Shown here piece by piece: positions 17,681-26,138 of a DNA stretch of 64,000 nt. The DNA is from Natronoglomus mannanivorans. GTDB taxonomy: Archaea > Halobacteriota > Halobacteria > Halobacteriales > Natrialbaceae. Position numbers and translations under genes: made by a program. The stretch is taken from NCBI GenBank assembly GCA_025517485.1, contig JAOPKB010000022.1, positions 1 to 64,000 on the forward strand. Reading direction: 5' to 3'. The first letter of the stretch is position 1; every line of letters begins with the position of its first letter. The notes under the pieces were generated by a model. That model was not told the DNA's origin, made no database searches, and saw nothing but the letters and a program-made list of their open reading frames with translations.

Positions 17681-18517
17681 TCAGACAATTTCCTCGGGTC
17701 CGGCGACGACGTCTGCCCGCGCCGAGCCGAAGCGATCGACCTCGGCTCGGACCTCGTCGCCCGGTCGGATCACGTGCGCGCCCGGCGTCCCGGTGCTGAT
17801 GATATCGCCCGGCTCGAGGGTCATCACGCGGGAGTGGAAGGCGACGAGTTCCCGCGGCGAGACGTGCATGTTGTCGACGGTGTTTCGCGCCCGGACCTCG
17901 CCATTGACGACGGTCCGCACCTCGAGTCCAGCGAGGTCCGTGCCGGTCTCGGGAACGGCGATGTGTGACCCGAACACGAGGAAGGTGTCGAAGCTCTTCG
18001 CACGGGTCAGAAAGCGCGGATTCCGTCGGAGGACGTCCTCGGCGGTGACGTCGATCACCGGGAGGTAGCCGGCGATGACGGCGTCGGCCGCCGCGGCGTC
18101 GACGTCGCGACAGGTTCGGCCGACGACGACCGCGAGTTCGGCCTCCGCCGTGACGTGATCGGTGCGTTCCGCGGGTGGCAGTCGAATCGGACCGCCGGGA
18201 CCGGTCGCGGCCGAGGTGGGTTTGAAGAAACTCGCCGGTTCCTCGGGCGGGCGCTCGTCGAGGTCGGCGGCGTGATCGGCGTAGTTGAGACCGATCCCGA
18301 GGAGTTTTCCCGGGTCGGGAAGCGGCGAAGCGAACGAGAGGTCCTCGGCCGGCACGCGGGACGCGAACGCCGTCGACGGCTCGGGGAGCGACTGGGAGCC
18401 GAGTGTCAGCGCCTCGCGGATCGTCTCGACGCCGGGTGCGGCCGCCGAGAGCGGAACGTATCCCGTCTCGTCGCCCAACAGCGCCTCGCCGTCGGTGGTA
18501 CGAGCGAGCGAACGCAT
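17681..18517 (-). CDS. fumarylacetoacetate hydrolase family protein
   Basis: A 278-residue FAH-fold enzyme. The core begins near residue 70 with PDPGKLLGIGLNYADHAAD, the usual 'i.ciG.NY..Ha' signature. The divalent metal site is supplied by TAEAELAVVVGRTC (Glu-x-Glu) and GYLPVIDVTAEDVLRR (Asp), with RAKSFDTFLVFGSHI and GDIISTGTPGAHV further on. Family members hydrate, decarboxylate or cleave 2-keto acids. Haloarchaeal and bacterial relatives include 2-keto-3-deoxy-arabinonate/xylonate dehydratases, which would fit downstream of acid-sugar dehydratases here. That assignment is by context only; oxaloacetate decarboxylase-like or hydrolase activity is equally possible. Confidence 0.82.
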   Translation of the reverse strand: MRSLARTTDGEALLGDETGYVPLSAAAPGVETIREALTLGSQSLPEPSTAFASRVPAEDLSFASPLPDPGKLLGIGLNYADHAADLDERPPEEPASFFKPTSAATGPGGPIRLPPAERTDHVTAEAELAVVVGRTCRDVDAAAADAVIAGYLPVIDVTAEDVLRRNPRFLTRAKSFDTFLVFGSHIAVPETGTDLAGLEVRTVVNGEVRARNTVDNMHVSPRELVAFHSRVMTLEPGDIISTGTPGAHVIRPGDEVRAEVDRFGSARADVVAGPEEIV

Positions 18518-19208
18518 CTACTCACACCTCGACCCGATCGATCGAAACCGCTTCGCTGTCGGCCACGCAGTGGAGAGCCGTCCGTCGTCGGACTCGCCTC
18601 CGTCCGCCTCGGTGACGTCGGATGCGACTGGTCTCATACGGACGATACGACGTGAGACGGTATCAGCGTTCGGCCGGGGCGGACCCCGAGGATTTCGTGC
18701 CGAGTGCACCAGTGCGCATATCGCGCTCGAGTAACAACAATAGTCACATACACAGTATAGTTTTAAATATGTCATTTCTTCGAGACCGCTCCATACCACG
18801 AGTCACTACCCGAATCGATACGCGTCACGATCTACAGGGAGTTCTACCGACGAACACCGAAATTTCCGTTCGAAACCCGTCCGACACCGTCCGTTCTCGA
18901 GCTCTCTTCGTCTTCGATACCGATCCATTTCGAACGGCTGAACGGTACAGTGCCGTCGAAGACACCCCTCGAAGTCCGAAGGGACCGCGGTCGATAGATG
19001 GATTCTCGAGAGATCGATTTCTGACGAGAACGAACAGGAGGACGATACTGAAGGAATACGTTCACGAATAAAGAGAGAGAGACGACCCCCACAACAGGGG
19101 AGCACCTTCGCTGGCGATCACTTCGTCGACGGTCCCGGAGTGACGGCGATCCCTCGCCGAACGGTCACGCAAACGTTTTTTCGGTCGCCTGCACACGATG
19201 GGTACGTC
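18518..19208. other. gene-poor 690-bp stretch
   Basis: No recognisable gene. Open frames of up to about 150 codons occur, but their composition (Arg/Ser-rich, few acidic residues) is unlike the haloarchaeal proteome and I find no family signature. An A/T-rich patch (tatagttttaaatatg, about 18756-18772) could be a promoter or decayed DNA. The stretch separates the catabolic island from the pentapeptide-repeat gene, so it may mark an old insertion or deletion junction. Confidence 0.5.
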
Positions 19209-21293
19209 ATGGCCAGCCGATCCTGTTCGTTTACCTTCTCTCCCCCTCGAGACACGACCGATTCCGACGCCCACCTCTCTGCGACGGACTGCAACGAGGA
19301 CGGCGTCTGGGAGTGTCCCCACGACGCCCTCGAGGGACGGGAGCGGTGTCTCGCTCACCTCGAGGGAAATCCGGACGGGATCGACGAGACGGACTGGCTG
19401 CTCGAGGCGGTCGGCCGAGGCTCGGACGAGGACACGCAGCGAGACCGCCGGCGGCGAAAACAGTTCGTCGCCGGACGGTTCGCCGATCTCGACGTGACGT
19501 CGACGGTCGAGGTTCGAGACGACGAACCGCTCGATCTCCGCTACTGTGAGATCGGCTCGTTCAGGTGCGCCGACGTCTCGCTCACCGACGACCTCGATTT
19601 CAGCGTGGCGACGGTCGGGACCCTGACGATGAACGGGACGTTCGACCGCCTTCGGGCCGTCGATGCGGAGATCGACGAGCTGTCTCTCGAGGAGACACGG
19701 ATCCGGCGGCTGGATTGTCGCGACGGAGAACTCGGAACGGTCTCCCTTCGAAACGGGAGCGTCGAACTCGCGGACCTGCGGGACGGAACCGTCGGAGAGC
19801 TGGACCTCGACGAGGCATCGATCGCTCGCGGGCAGTTCGATCGGGCGTCCTTCGAGACGCTGACCGGGCGCCACGCGAACCTCGAGATCGTGGATTTCGA
19901 CGACGTCACCGTCGAGACGATCGACTTCTACTACGCCGAGTTCGGTCAGGCGGATTTCCGAGACGTCACGGCAGTCGATGCCGTCTTCAAAGGCGCCGAC
20001 TTCGACGGGGCGTACTTCAACGACGCCGACATTGCGATCGGGAACTGGCTCGGGACCACCGTCTCGAACGGCCACTTCTCCGGCGTCCGGTTCGAACAGG
20101 CCGCCTTTCGAAAGGCGACGATCGAGTCGGCCGACTTTCCCGACTGTCACTTCGGCTGGGTGAACTTCCAGCAGGCGACGCTCGGTGATGCGGACTTTCG
20201 GGGATCGATCTTCGAACACGTGAGCTTTCGAAACGCCGACTTCGAGACGGCCGACTTCGGCGGTATCGACTGTGCCGGTGCGCTAAATTTGGCGGAGACG
20301 ACCTTCGAGACCGACCTCCTGATCGAGCCAGCACCGTCGTTCCAGCCGATGGATTCGTTCGTCGATCTCACCGACAGTCACGTTCCGACCGGGACCCTGA
20401 GACAGTCCGAATCCGGACGGGTCGTCTACGACATTGCGGGCGCGACGATCGGCAAAGTCACCTTCGAGGCGAACGACCCCGACGTCAACCTCGTCGATCG
20501 AATACACGTCCTGCGAACGCGATTCGAACGGTTCGATTTCCGGGATAGCGACGACATCGAACTGAAACGGTCGAAGTACGCCCTCCACGAGATGTTCGAC
20601 GGCGCAGAAGAGGTCGTCGCGGGGCTGTTGCGATACGGACTCATGCTGGGGGAGGCCAGAGAGGAAACGCACTCTGAGCTGCGATCGGACGGCGGCGTCA
20701 CCGGACCCACCGCCGAATCCGACGACTACCGCGACCTCCGAGCGCGGGTGAACGACCGGCTCTCTGAGCTCGAGCCCCCGACCAGTACGACGCCGAACTA
20801 TCGGAATCCCTCGACGCGAGACCTCGAGTACACGTACTTGCTGGCCAAGAATGGGGCGAACGAGATTCACGACAACGATTCGTCGTCGATGTTCTTCATC
20901 CGGGAGATGCAACAGCGCCGAACCCGACACCGAGAACTGGCCGTGAGCACCGACGGGTATCGAGACAAACTTCACCACGGTATAAACTGGACGAAGAACT
21001 CGATCCTCTGGTGGTCGGCCGGCTACGGCGAGCGGCCGTCACGAGTCATCTCTACGTCGGTTGTCCTCATCGGATTCTTCAGCCTCCTCTACTACGCCGT
21101 CAGTCCGACGTTGTACGAGAATCCGTTGAACTACGCCGTCTTGAGCATCGGATCGTTCGTCACCCTGATCATCGGTAGCGTCGGCGACATTCCGGTCACT
21201 AGCATCAACCTCCTGAGCCAGATCCAGGCGTTCATCGGCGCGTTTCTCATCGCCATGTTCGTCTTCACCCTCACACGGTCGATTCACCGGTAG
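19209..21293 (+). CDS. pentapeptide-repeat protein with C-terminal two-helix pore-like membrane domain
   Basis: A 694-residue fusion starting at ATG 19209 (MASRSCSFTF). Residues about 30-55 hold a small Cys/His segment (CNEDGVWECPHDALEGRERC). From about 95 to 390 runs a long pentapeptide-repeat right-handed beta-helix with A(D/N)F-type units (ADFRDVTAVDAVFKGADFDG, ADFPDCHFGWVNFQQATLGD). A helical linker (470-600) follows. The last 90 residues have two hydrophobic helices flanking a re-entrant segment FVTLIIGSVGDIP, which aligns with the K+ channel pore-loop/filter region TLTTVGYGD. The filter reads IGSVG rather than VGYG, so potassium selectivity is doubtful. The likely product is a membrane channel or sensor with a cytoplasmic beta-helix; ligand and ion are unknown. 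The MTH865-like gene follows 53 bp later. Confidence 0.8.
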   Translation: MASRSCSFTFSPPRDTTDSDAHLSATDCNEDGVWECPHDALEGRERCLAHLEGNPDGIDETDWLLEAVGRGSDEDTQRDRRRRKQFVAGRFADLDVTSTVEVRDDEPLDLRYCEIGSFRCADVSLTDDLDFSVATVGTLTMNGTFDRLRAVDAEIDELSLEETRIRRLDCRDGELGTVSLRNGSVELADLRDGTVGELDLDEASIARGQFDRASFETLTGRHANLEIVDFDDVTVETIDFYYAEFGQADFRDVTAVDAVFKGADFDGAYFNDADIAIGNWLGTTVSNGHFSGVRFEQAAFRKATIESADFPDCHFGWVNFQQATLGDADFRGSIFEHVSFRNADFETADFGGIDCAGALNLAETTFETDLLIEPAPSFQPMDSFVDLTDSHVPTGTLRQSESGRVVYDIAGATIGKVTFEANDPDVNLVDRIHVLRTRFERFDFRDSDDIELKRSKYALHEMFDGAEEVVAGLLRYGLMLGEAREETHSELRSDGGVTGPTAESDDYRDLRARVNDRLSELEPPTSTTPNYRNPSTRDLEYTYLLAKNGANEIHDNDSSSMFFIREMQQRRTRHRELAVSTDGYRDKLHHGINWTKNSILWWSAGYGERPSRVISTSVVLIGFFSLLYYAVSPTLYENPLNYAVLSIGSFVTLIIGSVGDIPVTSINLLSQIQAFIGAFLIAMFVFTLTRSIHR

Positions 21294-21346
21294 TCGGCGT
21301 CGGAGAGACCGAGGAGTTATGGACGAGCAGTGACCTCCTACTGGTC

Positions 21347-21631
21347 GTGACGGACGAGGATGAAGACGAGGACGAGGACGGGGACGAGAGACAGCCACTG
21401 CGCGAGCAACTCAGCGCCGCACTCGAGGATCTGACCTACCCGGTGAGAAACGAAACCGACCTCACACCGAACTTCCCCTCGTGGTCGAACACCCGGTTCG
21501 AGTCGGCAGACGTGTCGCTGACGCCGCGAGAACTTCTCCTGTTAGTCCCGAAGGACTATCCCTACGAGAGCGCCGACGAACTTCTCGAGGCCGTCGAAGG
21601 GGTGCTTCGAGAGGAAGGCGACATCGACTGA
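21347..21631 (+). CDS. MTH865-like family small protein
   Basis: A 94-residue protein with a GTG start. The first 15 residues are almost entirely Asp/Glu, then an helical N-terminus LREQLSAALEDLTYPVRNE leads to LTPNFPSWSNTRFESADVSL and TPRELLLLVPKDYPYESADE. The 'pi.n..dL.p..P.G..t.f..gd..mt..E....p.dfPf.sae.l' arrangement matches MTH865, a small EF-hand-like archaeal family of unknown function. It lies 53 bp after the pentapeptide-repeat channel-like gene and 122 bp before the next gene, all on the plus strand, so the three could be functionally linked. Confidence 0.6.
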   Translation: MTDEDEDEDEDGDERQPLREQLSAALEDLTYPVRNETDLTPNFPSWSNTRFESADVSLTPRELLLLVPKDYPYESADELLEAVEGVLREEGDID

Positions 21632-21753
21632 GTCGCGATCGGTTTCGGTCCGACGCTCGAGGAGTGTCAGGTCGCCCGGAGTGCACAGAAGTGACAGACA
21701 TTCGCCATCGTGACCCAATACTTAGTTTACTCCCCTCGAGAGAGTGCTAGTGA

Positions 21754-22536
21754 ATGAGCGTGAGGGACGTGGTCTCAGCGTATCGCTCCGAACTGACTAC
21801 CGTTTCAGAGCGCGTCTACGACGCTCGGCGTCGCTTGTTCGCGGAACACTTCGAGGGATACGTCGAAGACACCTACTACTTCGTTCCGGACTCAGGGTAC
21901 TACTGCTGGCCTGCACAGACCGACGGGGTGTTCGAGGGGTACACAGAGATCCTTCCGGAAGAGCGACGCGCGTTAGAGCCGTTGCTCGAGGCGGGGTTCG
22001 AGTTTCTCGGTGTCGGAACCAGCCGCGTCGTCTGTCGGTTTCCGCCACACACCGAGGACGACCTCGTCGTGAAAATCGGCCGCTGTGGCATGGGGGAGGC
22101 GTTCGGAACGGGGCGACACCACAATCTCGTCGAAGCCCAGATTTCGAACGCGAACGCGAACGCGAACGGCGACCTGCCCGTCCTCCCGAGTCTCTTCTGT
22201 GAGCCACGGGGTCGGTTCGCGGTCTATCCGTACGCGCAAACCGTCTCCGAGGGAGAGATCGGAGACGAGAGGAGAGGAGAGGTAGCGGCCGCGGTGAGAG
22301 AACGCGTACCGACCCTGCGAGAGGCGGAGTTCGCCGATCCGAAGAATCTCTGTCGCTGGAAGGGGGACCTCTACACGCTCGATTACTGTGAATTCGAAGG
22401 GGCCGACTTTCCGCTCGGCGTCCCGGCGCACGTCGACCACGACGAGGTCATCGACGCGGTCGACCGACTCCGGAGACGGGGCGAGAAGAAGGATATCGAC
22501 GACCCGCTCCGACTCGTCTCGCCGGTTCTCGAGTGA
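21754..22536 (+). CDS. unknown protein, possibly a divergent kinase-like fold
   Basis: A 260-residue cytoplasmic protein. I do not recognise a named family with confidence. Residues about 88-112 read GVGTSRVVCRFPPHTEDD followed by LVVKIGRCG. That resembles a glycine-rich loop followed by a VxK lysine. HHNLVEAQISN nearby could be the alpha-C glutamate, and FAVYPYAQTV a hinge. Later DPKNLCRWKGDLYTLDY could replace the activation segment, without a clear HRD or DFG. So a degenerate protein-kinase-like fold is a hypothesis only. An Asn-Ala run around residue 130 comes from a gaacgc hexanucleotide repeat. A TATA-like acttagttta lies about 30 bases before the ATG, and a T-rich terminator follows the gene. 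Confidence 0.6.
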   Translation: MSVRDVVSAYRSELTTVSERVYDARRRLFAEHFEGYVEDTYYFVPDSGYYCWPAQTDGVFEGYTEILPEERRALEPLLEAGFEFLGVGTSRVVCRFPPHTEDDLVVKIGRCGMGEAFGTGRHHNLVEAQISNANANANGDLPVLPSLFCEPRGRFAVYPYAQTVSEGEIGDERRGEVAAAVRERVPTLREAEFADPKNLCRWKGDLYTLDYCEFEGADFPLGVPAHVDHDEVIDAVDRLRRRGEKKDIDDPLRLVSPVLE

Positions 22537-22557
22537 GGTTGGTCGGTCCGGTCGTCG

Positions 22558-22567
22558 TTTTTCTTTT
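22558..22567 (+). terminator. T-rich transcription terminator
   Basis: tttttctttt lies 22 bases after the stop at 22536 on the coding strand. Archaeal RNA polymerase terminates at such T tracts without a required hairpin. Confidence 0.5.
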
Positions 22568-22582
22568 CCGCCGAGAGTGAGA

Positions 22583-23743
22583 TCACTCCCGCGTAATCGA
22601 CTCTCGAACGCTCTCCGCGACCGTCTCGAGGGCGTCCGTATTCACCGGGAGCCGCTCGAGGAACGCCGCGAGCGCGGCGACGGTCCCGGACAGGAACACC
22701 CGGTCCTCGGCCGTCCCGACGGTCACCTCACACAGCTCCGCGGCGTTGTGGATCACGTCGACGTCCGCGTCGGGGACGTCCGTGACGACGAACGTCAGCG
22801 TCGAACTGTGGTCGGAACGACCGGTCACGCGGTCGCTCAGCGAGAGGTGACGGTTCGCCTCCCTGCGAGAAGCGCCGAAGAGTTCGGAGACGGCGACCTC
22901 GTTTTCGGTCTCGTTCCGGCGGACGGTCCGCTCCTCCGAGAGGGCGTGGGCCACCTGCACCACGTCGGCGGTCTCGCGGGTGTCGTGGGTCCGGATCACG
23001 TTCGCGCCGCGGGCGACTTCGAGCGTCGCCGCGGCGAGACTCACTTCTAGCTGGTCGTCAGTCTCGGGCCGCCCGGCGAGGTCGCCGAGGAAATCCTCGC
23101 GGTTCGTCGCCGTCAGAATCGGACACTCGAACGCGCGAAACTCGCGAAGCCGCCGAAACATCTCCCAGTTGTCCTCGAACGTCTTTCCATCGTACCAGCC
23201 GCCGAAGGCCGGATCGATGATCGTCCGGTCGGTGAACCCGCCTCGCTCGAGGGCCTCGAAGACGTCGTCGATCGTCTTCAGCGCACCCGGGCGCTCGAGA
23301 TCCGGCGGGCTGGCCATCTTGACGACGGGGACGTCGTAGGCCTCGACGGTCGGGCGCATCTCAGGGTCGGCGAACCCGCAGACGTCGTTGACGATGTCGA
23401 ACCCGCGTTGAATGCCCTCCTCCGCGACCTCGGCGTACCGCGTCTCGAGCGAAAAGACGGTGTCGCTCTCTACTTTCTCGATCACCTCTGCGGCCGCGTC
23501 GAGGCGCTCGAGTTCGTACTCGACCGGTTTGGTCTCGTACTTCGGGTTCGCGGATTGCAACCCGATGTCGATGATGTCGGCACCCGCCGGCACGAGTTGC
23601 TCGTCGACGGCGGCGGCGGCCTGGTCGGTGTCGATGTGGACGCTCGGTTTGTACCCCGAGTTGTCGCTCATGTTCAACACGCTCATGATCTTGGGCGCGT
23701 GTCCGTCCCCGATAGAGAGATCCCCGACTTCGACTGTTCGCAT
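22583..23743 (-). CDS. folP: dihydropteroate synthase (FolP-type) with C-terminal extension
   Basis: A 386-residue protein. DHPS condenses p-aminobenzoate or an analogue with hydroxymethyl-dihydropterin diphosphate in folate synthesis. The opening KIMSVLNMSDNSGYKP is the pterin-binding signature, GADIIDIGLQSANP the second. VFSLETRYAEVAEEG, DIVNDVCGFADPEM, DVPVVKMASPP and IRTHDTRETADVV continue the barrel, with the closing Arg-x-His. The classical 'DxFSDGG' loop is replaced by NMSDNSG, and residues about 270-386 form an extra domain not found in bacterial FolP. Haloarchaea use folate-type cofactors, so the assignment fits. It is convergent with the kinase-like gene. Confidence 0.85.
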   Translation of the reverse strand: MRTVEVGDLSIGDGHAPKIMSVLNMSDNSGYKPSVHIDTDQAAAAVDEQLVPAGADIIDIGLQSANPKYETKPVEYELERLDAAAEVIEKVESDTVFSLETRYAEVAEEGIQRGFDIVNDVCGFADPEMRPTVEAYDVPVVKMASPPDLERPGALKTIDDVFEALERGGFTDRTIIDPAFGGWYDGKTFEDNWEMFRRLREFRAFECPILTATNREDFLGDLAGRPETDDQLEVSLAAATLEVARGANVIRTHDTRETADVVQVAHALSEERTVRRNETENEVAVSELFGASRREANRHLSLSDRVTGRSDHSSTLTFVVTDVPDADVDVIHNAAELCEVTVGTAEDRVFLSGTVAALAAFLERLPVNTDALETVAESVRESITRE

Positions 23744-23827
23744 ACCTCCGGGTTGGAGTCTATCATTTTATACCCGTTGAAACGGCCCCTCGCGGTTCGG
23801 TCGACGAGCGACTTCGGTTCGTTTCCG

Positions 23828-24481
23828 TCACCGACGCAAATGTTCGAGGACGTTCTGACGGACGACGCACGGTCCGGTGTCGGAGTCCGTGTCGACGTCG
23901 ACAACGTGCACACTACCCACGTCGCACGGGACCGCCGCTGGATCCGCCGGGTCGAGCCCTTCAATCTCCGCGAGCAGGTTCGTTATCGGTCCGGTGTGGG
24001 TAACGACCGCGACCGTCTCGCCCTCGAGCGAATCGACGAGCGACGCCCACGCCTCGAGAACCCGGCGTTGGACGTCGTCCCAGGACTCCCCTCGAGTGTT
24101 CTCTATCAGCGGCCCCGGTCCCGACTCCGGCGCTGGATTCGGTCTCGACGCGTCCGACTCGAGGTGGGGACGGAGGACCTCGCCGATCGTCCGGTCTGCG
24201 AGTCCCTGATAGAGTCCGAAGTCGCGTTCGCGCCACGCTGGATCGGTTCGAAATCGAACCGCCGGGTCCAGCCGATCGTTGATGAGCGAGGCCGTCTCGA
24301 AACAGCGGAGGAGATCTGACGAGACGAGGCGATCGATCTCGAAGGCGGTCGCGAGGTAATCGCCCGTCCGTCTGGCCTGCGTCCGACCGCGCTCGGTCAA
24401 CGGGACGGGAGCCCAGCCCTGAACGCGACCGTCACGCGTCCACGCTGTCTCACCGTGGCGAACGACGACGACTGTGGACAT
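23828..24481 (-). CDS. histidine phosphatase family protein (phosphoglycerate mutase-like)
   Basis: A 217-residue enzyme. The start at 24481 gives STVVVVRHGETAWTRDGRVQ, with the phosphohistidine in the RHGE motif at the N-terminus. The second half site includes VAVVTHTGPITNLLAEIEG (the general His), and LVSSDLLRCFETASLINDRL carries the phosphate-binding Arg. FGLYQGLADRTIGEV matches the alpha-ribazole phosphatase/broad-specificity phosphatase branch. In-frame codons upstream of 24481 are not conserved-looking. The substrate may be a sugar phosphate; being divergent from trehalose-6-phosphate synthase, with 136 bp between them, is suggestive but not proof. Confidence 0.82.
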   Translation of the reverse strand: MSTVVVVRHGETAWTRDGRVQGWAPVPLTERGRTQARRTGDYLATAFEIDRLVSSDLLRCFETASLINDRLDPAVRFRTDPAWRERDFGLYQGLADRTIGEVLRPHLESDASRPNPAPESGPGPLIENTRGESWDDVQRRVLEAWASLVDSLEGETVAVVTHTGPITNLLAEIEGLDPADPAAVPCDVGSVHVVDVDTDSDTGPCVVRQNVLEHLRR

Positions 24482-24617
24482 GTTCTGTGCTATCAGAACG
24501 GCGAGGCGGATGATGGTTCTTGTGACCGATCTGACTGGGAGGTCCTCACGGACGCGATAGGCAGACCTACGGAGACGATAGTCAGCTTTAATCACCGGAT
24601 CGATAAACTGCTGGTAG

Positions 24618-26066
24618 ATGGACGACTCAGTCGAGGCCGAGAACCGCCCGCTCCTGGTCCTCACGAACCGCCAGCCCTACAGCCACCGGTACACCGGCGA
24701 CGGGATCGAGAGCACTCGGTCAGAGGGCGGACTGGTGACGGCCCTCGACTCCGTGTTGCAGACGACCGGCGGGGAGTGGGTCGCCTGGGGGAGCGCCGCG
24801 GCCGATTTCGACCCGTCGGTCGTCTCCGCCGACGGCGAGCTCGAGTTGCCGCCGGACGACCCGAGCTACACTCTCGAGCGGGTCGAGTTGGACCGACGGC
24901 AGGTCGACGACTTCTACCGGGGATACAGCAACCAGGTCCTCTGGCCGCTGTTTCACTCTCACATCGATCGAGTCAACGTCGAACCGACGTTCTGGGAGGG
25001 ATATCGCGAGGTCAACGCCCGGTTCACCGACGAGATCGTCGACCGTGACACATCGCGGATCTGGGTCCACGACTATCACTTCCTCCTCGTTCCCGAGATG
25101 CTCACCGACCGAATCAGCGGACAGAGCCGGATCGTCTCGTTCGTCCACATCCCCTGGCCGCCCGCCGAAATTTTCGATATCTGTCCGCACAGCGAGCAAC
25201 TCCTCGAGGGCGTGCTCGCGAGCGACCACGTCGGCTTCCACACGGCGTCGTACCGGGAGAACTTCCTGCGCTGTGTCGAGCGCCAGTTTCCGGCGTCGAC
25301 GGTCGATCGCGAGTCCGGCGAGATCGGTCACCGATCGAGCGAGACCGGGACCAGCACCTTCGTCCAGCCCGTCGGCATCTATCCGGACGAGGTCGCCGCA
25401 CGCGCCGACTCACCGTCCGCATCGGCCTCCTGGCGGGCGCTTTCGAACCAGCACGGGCTCTGCGAGACGCCGATCGTGGTCGGCGTCGACCGACTCGATT
25501 ACACGAAGGGGATCACGAAGCGCCTCGACGCGCTAGCGTCGCTCTGGGAGCGCCATCCCGAGTACAGGGAGGCGTTCGTCTACGTCCAGAAGGCGACGAA
25601 GTCCCGAAGCGACATCGACGAGTACCGCGACTACCAGCACGAGGTCCGAGAACAGGTTCACCGTCTCAACGATCGCTTCGCGACGGACGACTGGCAACCG
25701 ATCGTCTACATCGACGAATCGCTACCCTACGAGGACATCCTCGGCCTGTATCGCCACGCGGACGTCGGGGTCGTCAGTTCGACGAGAGACGGAATGAACC
25801 TCGTCGCCCTCGAGTTCGTCGCCGCCTCGCGAGGGACCGAGAGCGCGCTCGTCGTGAGCGAGTTCGCCGGCGCCGCGGAGACGCTCGCGCCGGACGCGCT
25901 GACCGTGAACCCGTTCGACGTCGAGGCGCTGGGGGACGCGATCGTCGAGGCGGTGACGATGCCGGCACCCGAGAAGGCAAATCGAACGGCGACGTTACAG
26001 GAATCCGTCGCCGGCGTCTCCGCGGGTCGATGGCTCGAGGAGAATCTCGACCGGCTGCTCGAGTAG
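24618..26066 (+). CDS. otsA: alpha,alpha-trehalose-6-phosphate synthase (GT20)
   Basis: A 482-residue retaining glycosyltransferase making trehalose-6-phosphate from a nucleotide-activated glucose and glucose-6-phosphate. Family marks: LLVLTNRQPYSHRY at the N-terminus, SEGGLVTALDSVLQ (donor loop), SRIWVHDYHFLLVPEML, VSFVHIPWPPAEIFD, VGVDRLDYTKGITKRL (near residue 290), and the donor-binding TRDGMNLVALEFVA near 390. Length is normal. A TATA-like ctttaatc about 26 bases upstream supports ATG 24618. Trehalose serves as osmolyte in some haloarchaea; a separate phosphatase OtsB is not adjacent, though the divergent histidine phosphatase or a distant gene could fill that role. Confidence 0.9.
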   Translation: MDDSVEAENRPLLVLTNRQPYSHRYTGDGIESTRSEGGLVTALDSVLQTTGGEWVAWGSAAADFDPSVVSADGELELPPDDPSYTLERVELDRRQVDDFYRGYSNQVLWPLFHSHIDRVNVEPTFWEGYREVNARFTDEIVDRDTSRIWVHDYHFLLVPEMLTDRISGQSRIVSFVHIPWPPAEIFDICPHSEQLLEGVLASDHVGFHTASYRENFLRCVERQFPASTVDRESGEIGHRSSETGTSTFVQPVGIYPDEVAARADSPSASASWRALSNQHGLCETPIVVGVDRLDYTKGITKRLDALASLWERHPEYREAFVYVQKATKSRSDIDEYRDYQHEVREQVHRLNDRFATDDWQPIVYIDESLPYEDILGLYRHADVGVVSSTRDGMNLVALEFVAASRGTESALVVSEFAGAAETLAPDALTVNPFDVEALGDAIVEAVTMPAPEKANRTATLQESVAGVSAGRWLEENLDRLLE

Positions 26067-26106
26067 CTACGGACTGCCATCGAACTGAACACGTTCGGGA
26101 GGAGAT

Positions 26107-26121
26107 ACTGAACCGTTCAGT
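26107..26121. promoter_or_regulatory. 15-bp inverted repeat upstream of the unknown gene at 26139
   Basis: ACTGAAC-C-GTTCAGT is a perfect inverted repeat around one central base, lying 18-32 bases before the ATG at 26139. The position overlaps the expected TATA region, so a repressor operator is plausible. It could equally act on RNA as a small hairpin near the end of otsA. Confidence 0.35.
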
Positions 26122-26138
26122 CCCTTCTCTCGAGTAGA

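Noticed and set aside
18622..19071. Open frame of about 149 codons in the gene-poor stretch
   Set aside because: Arg/Ser-rich with few acidic residues, no family motif, no promoter at a fitting distance.
22146..22166. Tandem gaacgc hexanucleotides
   Set aside because: The repeat is in frame and simply encodes an Asn-Ala run in the kinase-like protein; too short for a separate element.
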